The notes under the pieces: model-generated
What the model was told of the DNA's origin: nothing
Seen by the model: only the letters and a program-made list of their open reading frames with translations
Databases searched by the model: none
Shown here: piece by piece, positions 62,569 through 64,000 of the stretch
How positions within the stretch are numbered: the stretch's first letter is position 1
Layout: the number at the start of each line of letters is the position of its first letter
Source of the DNA: Stutzerimonas stutzeri
GTDB taxonomy: Bacteria; Pseudomonadota; Gammaproteobacteria; Pseudomonadales; Pseudomonadaceae
Assembly: GCA_002387205.1 (NCBI GenBank)
Contig: DGLA01000016.1
Span: forward strand, 248,001-312,000
Direction: 5' to 3'
DNA length: 64,000 bases
Made by a program: the position numbers and the translations under genes

Positions 62569-62616
62569 CGGGGCCGTCCCCGGGAAGTTATGCCTTGTCT
62601 GAGGTCGTCCACAGAC
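62569..62616 (-). promoter_or_regulatory. Guanidine-II (mini-ykkC) riboswitch
   Basis: Two hairpins with ACGR loops precede sugE on the minus strand. The first, GTCTGTGGACGACCTCAGAC (62597-62616), has an ACGA loop with one internal mismatch. The second, CGGGG-ACGG-CCCCG (62569-62582), has an ACGG loop. They are 14 bases apart, and a 27-base stretch with the ribosome site separates the second from the start codon. This is the guanidine-II class layout. Confidence 0.9.
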
Positions 62617-62676
62617 GGCGCTTTGCTTTTATTGCATGAGCGACTGGTCCGCAGAACAGGCCCGGACCAGTGGCGA

Positions 62677-63621
62677 TCACAAAGCGTCTGGCTCCTTGTC
62701 CTTCATACGCCGGTAAAGAGTCGCAAGCAGCGCACCGGAAAGGTTGTGCCAGACGCTGAACAGCGCACTCGGCACCGCCGCCAGGGGTGAAAAATGCGCG
62801 CTGGCCAATGCCGCGCCAAGCCCCGAGTTCTGCATGCCCACTTCGATGGAAAGGGTCTTGCGCTGCGCCAGCGGCAGCTTGAACAGGCGACCGACAAGAT
62901 AGCCGATGCCGAGCCCGAGGCTGTTGTGAAGTATCACGACTGCCATGATCAGCAGACCGGACTCGGCAATCTTCGCCTGGCTGGCGGCAACCACGGCGGC
63001 AACGATGACCACGATGCTGACGACCGAAACCAGCGGCAGAATATCGACCACCTGGTGCACCCGGTTGCCCAGCAGACGGCGGGCGACCAGGCCGAGGGCG
63101 ATCGGCAACAGCACAATCTGCACGATCGACATGAACAGCGCGCCGAAATTGACCGGTAGCCAGGCCGAAGCCAGCAGCCAGATCAGTGCAGGTGTCACCA
63201 GCGGGGCGAGCAGCGTCGTGACGGCGGTGATCGCTACCGACAGCGCCACGTCACCCCGGGAGAACCAGGCGATCACGTTCGAGGCGGTACCGCCCGGGCA
63301 GCAGCCGACCAGGATCACGCCCACCGCGATCTCCGCGGGCAGCCCCAGCAGCTGGCAGAGCAGCCAGGCCAGGGCAGGCATGATCAGAAATTGCGCCCCG
63401 ACACCCAGCGCCACCCATAAGGGGCGACGTGCGACCTCGGCAAAATCAGCGGTTTTCAGGGTCAGACCCATGCCGAACATGATCAACCCCAGCAGCGGGA
63501 CGATCCAGGCGGTGGCAGGCAGGAACCAGCTGGGCTGGAAAAAGGCAAGAACGGCGAACAGCAGCACCCAGAGGGCGAACGTATTGCCGACGAAACGGCT
63601 GAAGGCGGCGAGGGCACGCAT
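62677..63621 (-). CDS. Bile acid:sodium symporter (BASS) family transporter
   Basis: A 314-residue inner-membrane protein with about nine or ten helices. BASS motifs include LVGCCPGGTASNVIAWFSRG near residue 105 and ILHNSLGLGIGYLVGRLFKL plus SIEVGMQNSGLGAALASAHF near the C-terminus. Family members import bile acids, pantothenate or organic acids with Na+. The substrate here is unknown. It lies 61 bases after rdgC (next gene on the minus strand upstream would be beyond it). Confidence 0.87.
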   Translation of the reverse strand: MRALAAFSRFVGNTFALWVLLFAVLAFFQPSWFLPATAWIVPLLGLIMFGMGLTLKTADFAEVARRPLWVALGVGAQFLIMPALAWLLCQLLGLPAEIAVGVILVGCCPGGTASNVIAWFSRGDVALSVAITAVTTLLAPLVTPALIWLLASAWLPVNFGALFMSIVQIVLLPIALGLVARRLLGNRVHQVVDILPLVSVVSIVVIVAAVVAASQAKIAESGLLIMAVVILHNSLGLGIGYLVGRLFKLPLAQRKTLSIEVGMQNSGLGAALASAHFSPLAAVPSALFSVWHNLSGALLATLYRRMKDKEPDAL

Positions 63622-63651
63622 CGGGCTTACCTTGTAGTTATGAAGGAGTAA

Positions 63652-63671
63652 CCGTCAGCCAGGGCTGACGG
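63652..63671 (-). terminator. Hairpin after rdgC
   Basis: CCGTCAGC (63652-63659) and GCTGACGG (63664-63671) form an 8-base stem just past the rdgC stop, ending its leftward transcript. Confidence 0.6.
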
Positions 63672-63681
63672 CACGGGCAGT

Positions 63682-64000
63682 TTAGATGCCCTGCGGAATC
63701 TCCTCACCTCCCAGAGCTTCGAACAGCGCGGGCAGGAATTCCTTGAAGGTCAGCATCATCAGCAGGAAGCTGGCGTCCTGCTGGCTGAGGTCGTCGTCGC
63801 CTCCGTCCTGTTCGGCCTGGTCCTGTAACAGTTCTTCGAAACGCAGGCGCTTGATCACCAGCTTGTCGTCCAGCACGAAGGACAGCTTGTCCTGCCAGCC
63901 CAGCGACAGCTGAGTCACCTGCTTGCCGACTTCCAGGTGCTGCTGGATTTCATCGCTGGTCAGGTCCTGGCGCTTGCAGCGTACGACCCCGCCGTCTTCG
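63682..64000 (-). CDS. rdgC: Recombination-associated protein RdgC, C-terminal part (runs off the window)
   Basis: The minus strand encodes about 105 C-terminal residues (GGVVRCKRQDLTSDEIQQHL, then VGKQVTQLSLGWQDKLSFVL and DKLVIKRLRFEELLQDQAEQ, ending EEIPQGI). This is the conserved end of RdgC, a ring-shaped DNA-binding protein that restrains RecA. The start is outside the window. Confidence 0.92.
   Translation of the reverse strand, partial: EDGGVVRCKRQDLTSDEIQQHLEVGKQVTQLSLGWQDKLSFVLDDKLVIKRLRFEELLQDQAEQDGGDDDLSQQDASFLLMMLTFKEFLPALFEALGGEEIPQGI

Overview
The window is a high-GC chromosomal segment from a gammaproteobacterium, most likely a Pseudomonas or Stutzerimonas relative. The basis is gene content (rdgC, rmuC, a ydbH-ynbE-ydbL set, an SSS-type hybrid sensor kinase, a Pseudomonas-style REP element) and family recognition by eye; no database search was run. 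About 60 protein genes or gene remnants are supported.

Left block (1-9.8 kb). A leftward operon encodes two periplasmic binding proteins, a complete branched-chain-type ABC transporter (livH-M-G-F-like) and the start of an iron-containing alcohol dehydrogenase. It is preceded by a near-perfect sigma-54 promoter and by GAGCGG/CCGCTC inverted repeats. Just upstream lie an NtrC-family response regulator and its sensor kinase, so the two-component system very probably drives the transporter operon.

Accessory block (9.8-33.2 kb). An ADP-ribosylglycohydrolase is followed by a type I restriction-modification operon with unusual content: hsdM, hsdS, two DUF262 (GmrSD-like) genes, hsdR broken by a one-base insertion, and a YgjP-type metallopeptidase. 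Next come island-maintenance genes (HTH protein, AlpA, a hypothetical), a decapitated P4-type integrase fused to RTX/VCBS adhesin debris, and an ankyrin gene. A second cargo module follows: a JAMM/JAB protein, a tandem-AAA+ ATPase, a WYL regulator, an overlapping pair of unknown genes and a zinc-ribbon protein. It ends with a second P4-type integrase carrying two compensating frameshifts, and a 14-bp copy of the 3' end of tRNA-Ser(UGA), read as the right attachment site. This looks like two islands accreted at one tRNA gene; the intact tRNA was not seen in the window.

Right block (33.2-64 kb). This is ordinary core-like sequence: OsmC, a c-type heme protein, GMC oxidoreductases, D-lactate dehydrogenase, PhoX phosphatase, and a three-subunit periplasmic GMC dehydrogenase with cytochrome c. 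It continues with ydbH/ynbE/ydbL, a Sel1-like protein behind DnaA-box-like sites, rmuC, a MgtC/DUF4010 membrane protein, an SSS-PAS-kinase-receiver hybrid, GNAT, azlCD, an LplT-like MFS protein and a maltose-type acetyltransferase. Last come an orphan curlin-repeat protein, a SugE/Gdx exporter under a guanidine-II riboswitch, a BASS transporter and the C-terminus of RdgC.

The candidates for new biology are the DUF262 pair inside the type I operon, the JAMM / tandem-AAA+ / WYL module, and the orphan curlin-like protein. Three single-base indels (two in homopolymer runs) affect hsdR and the integrase and should be confirmed against reads before the genes are called dead.
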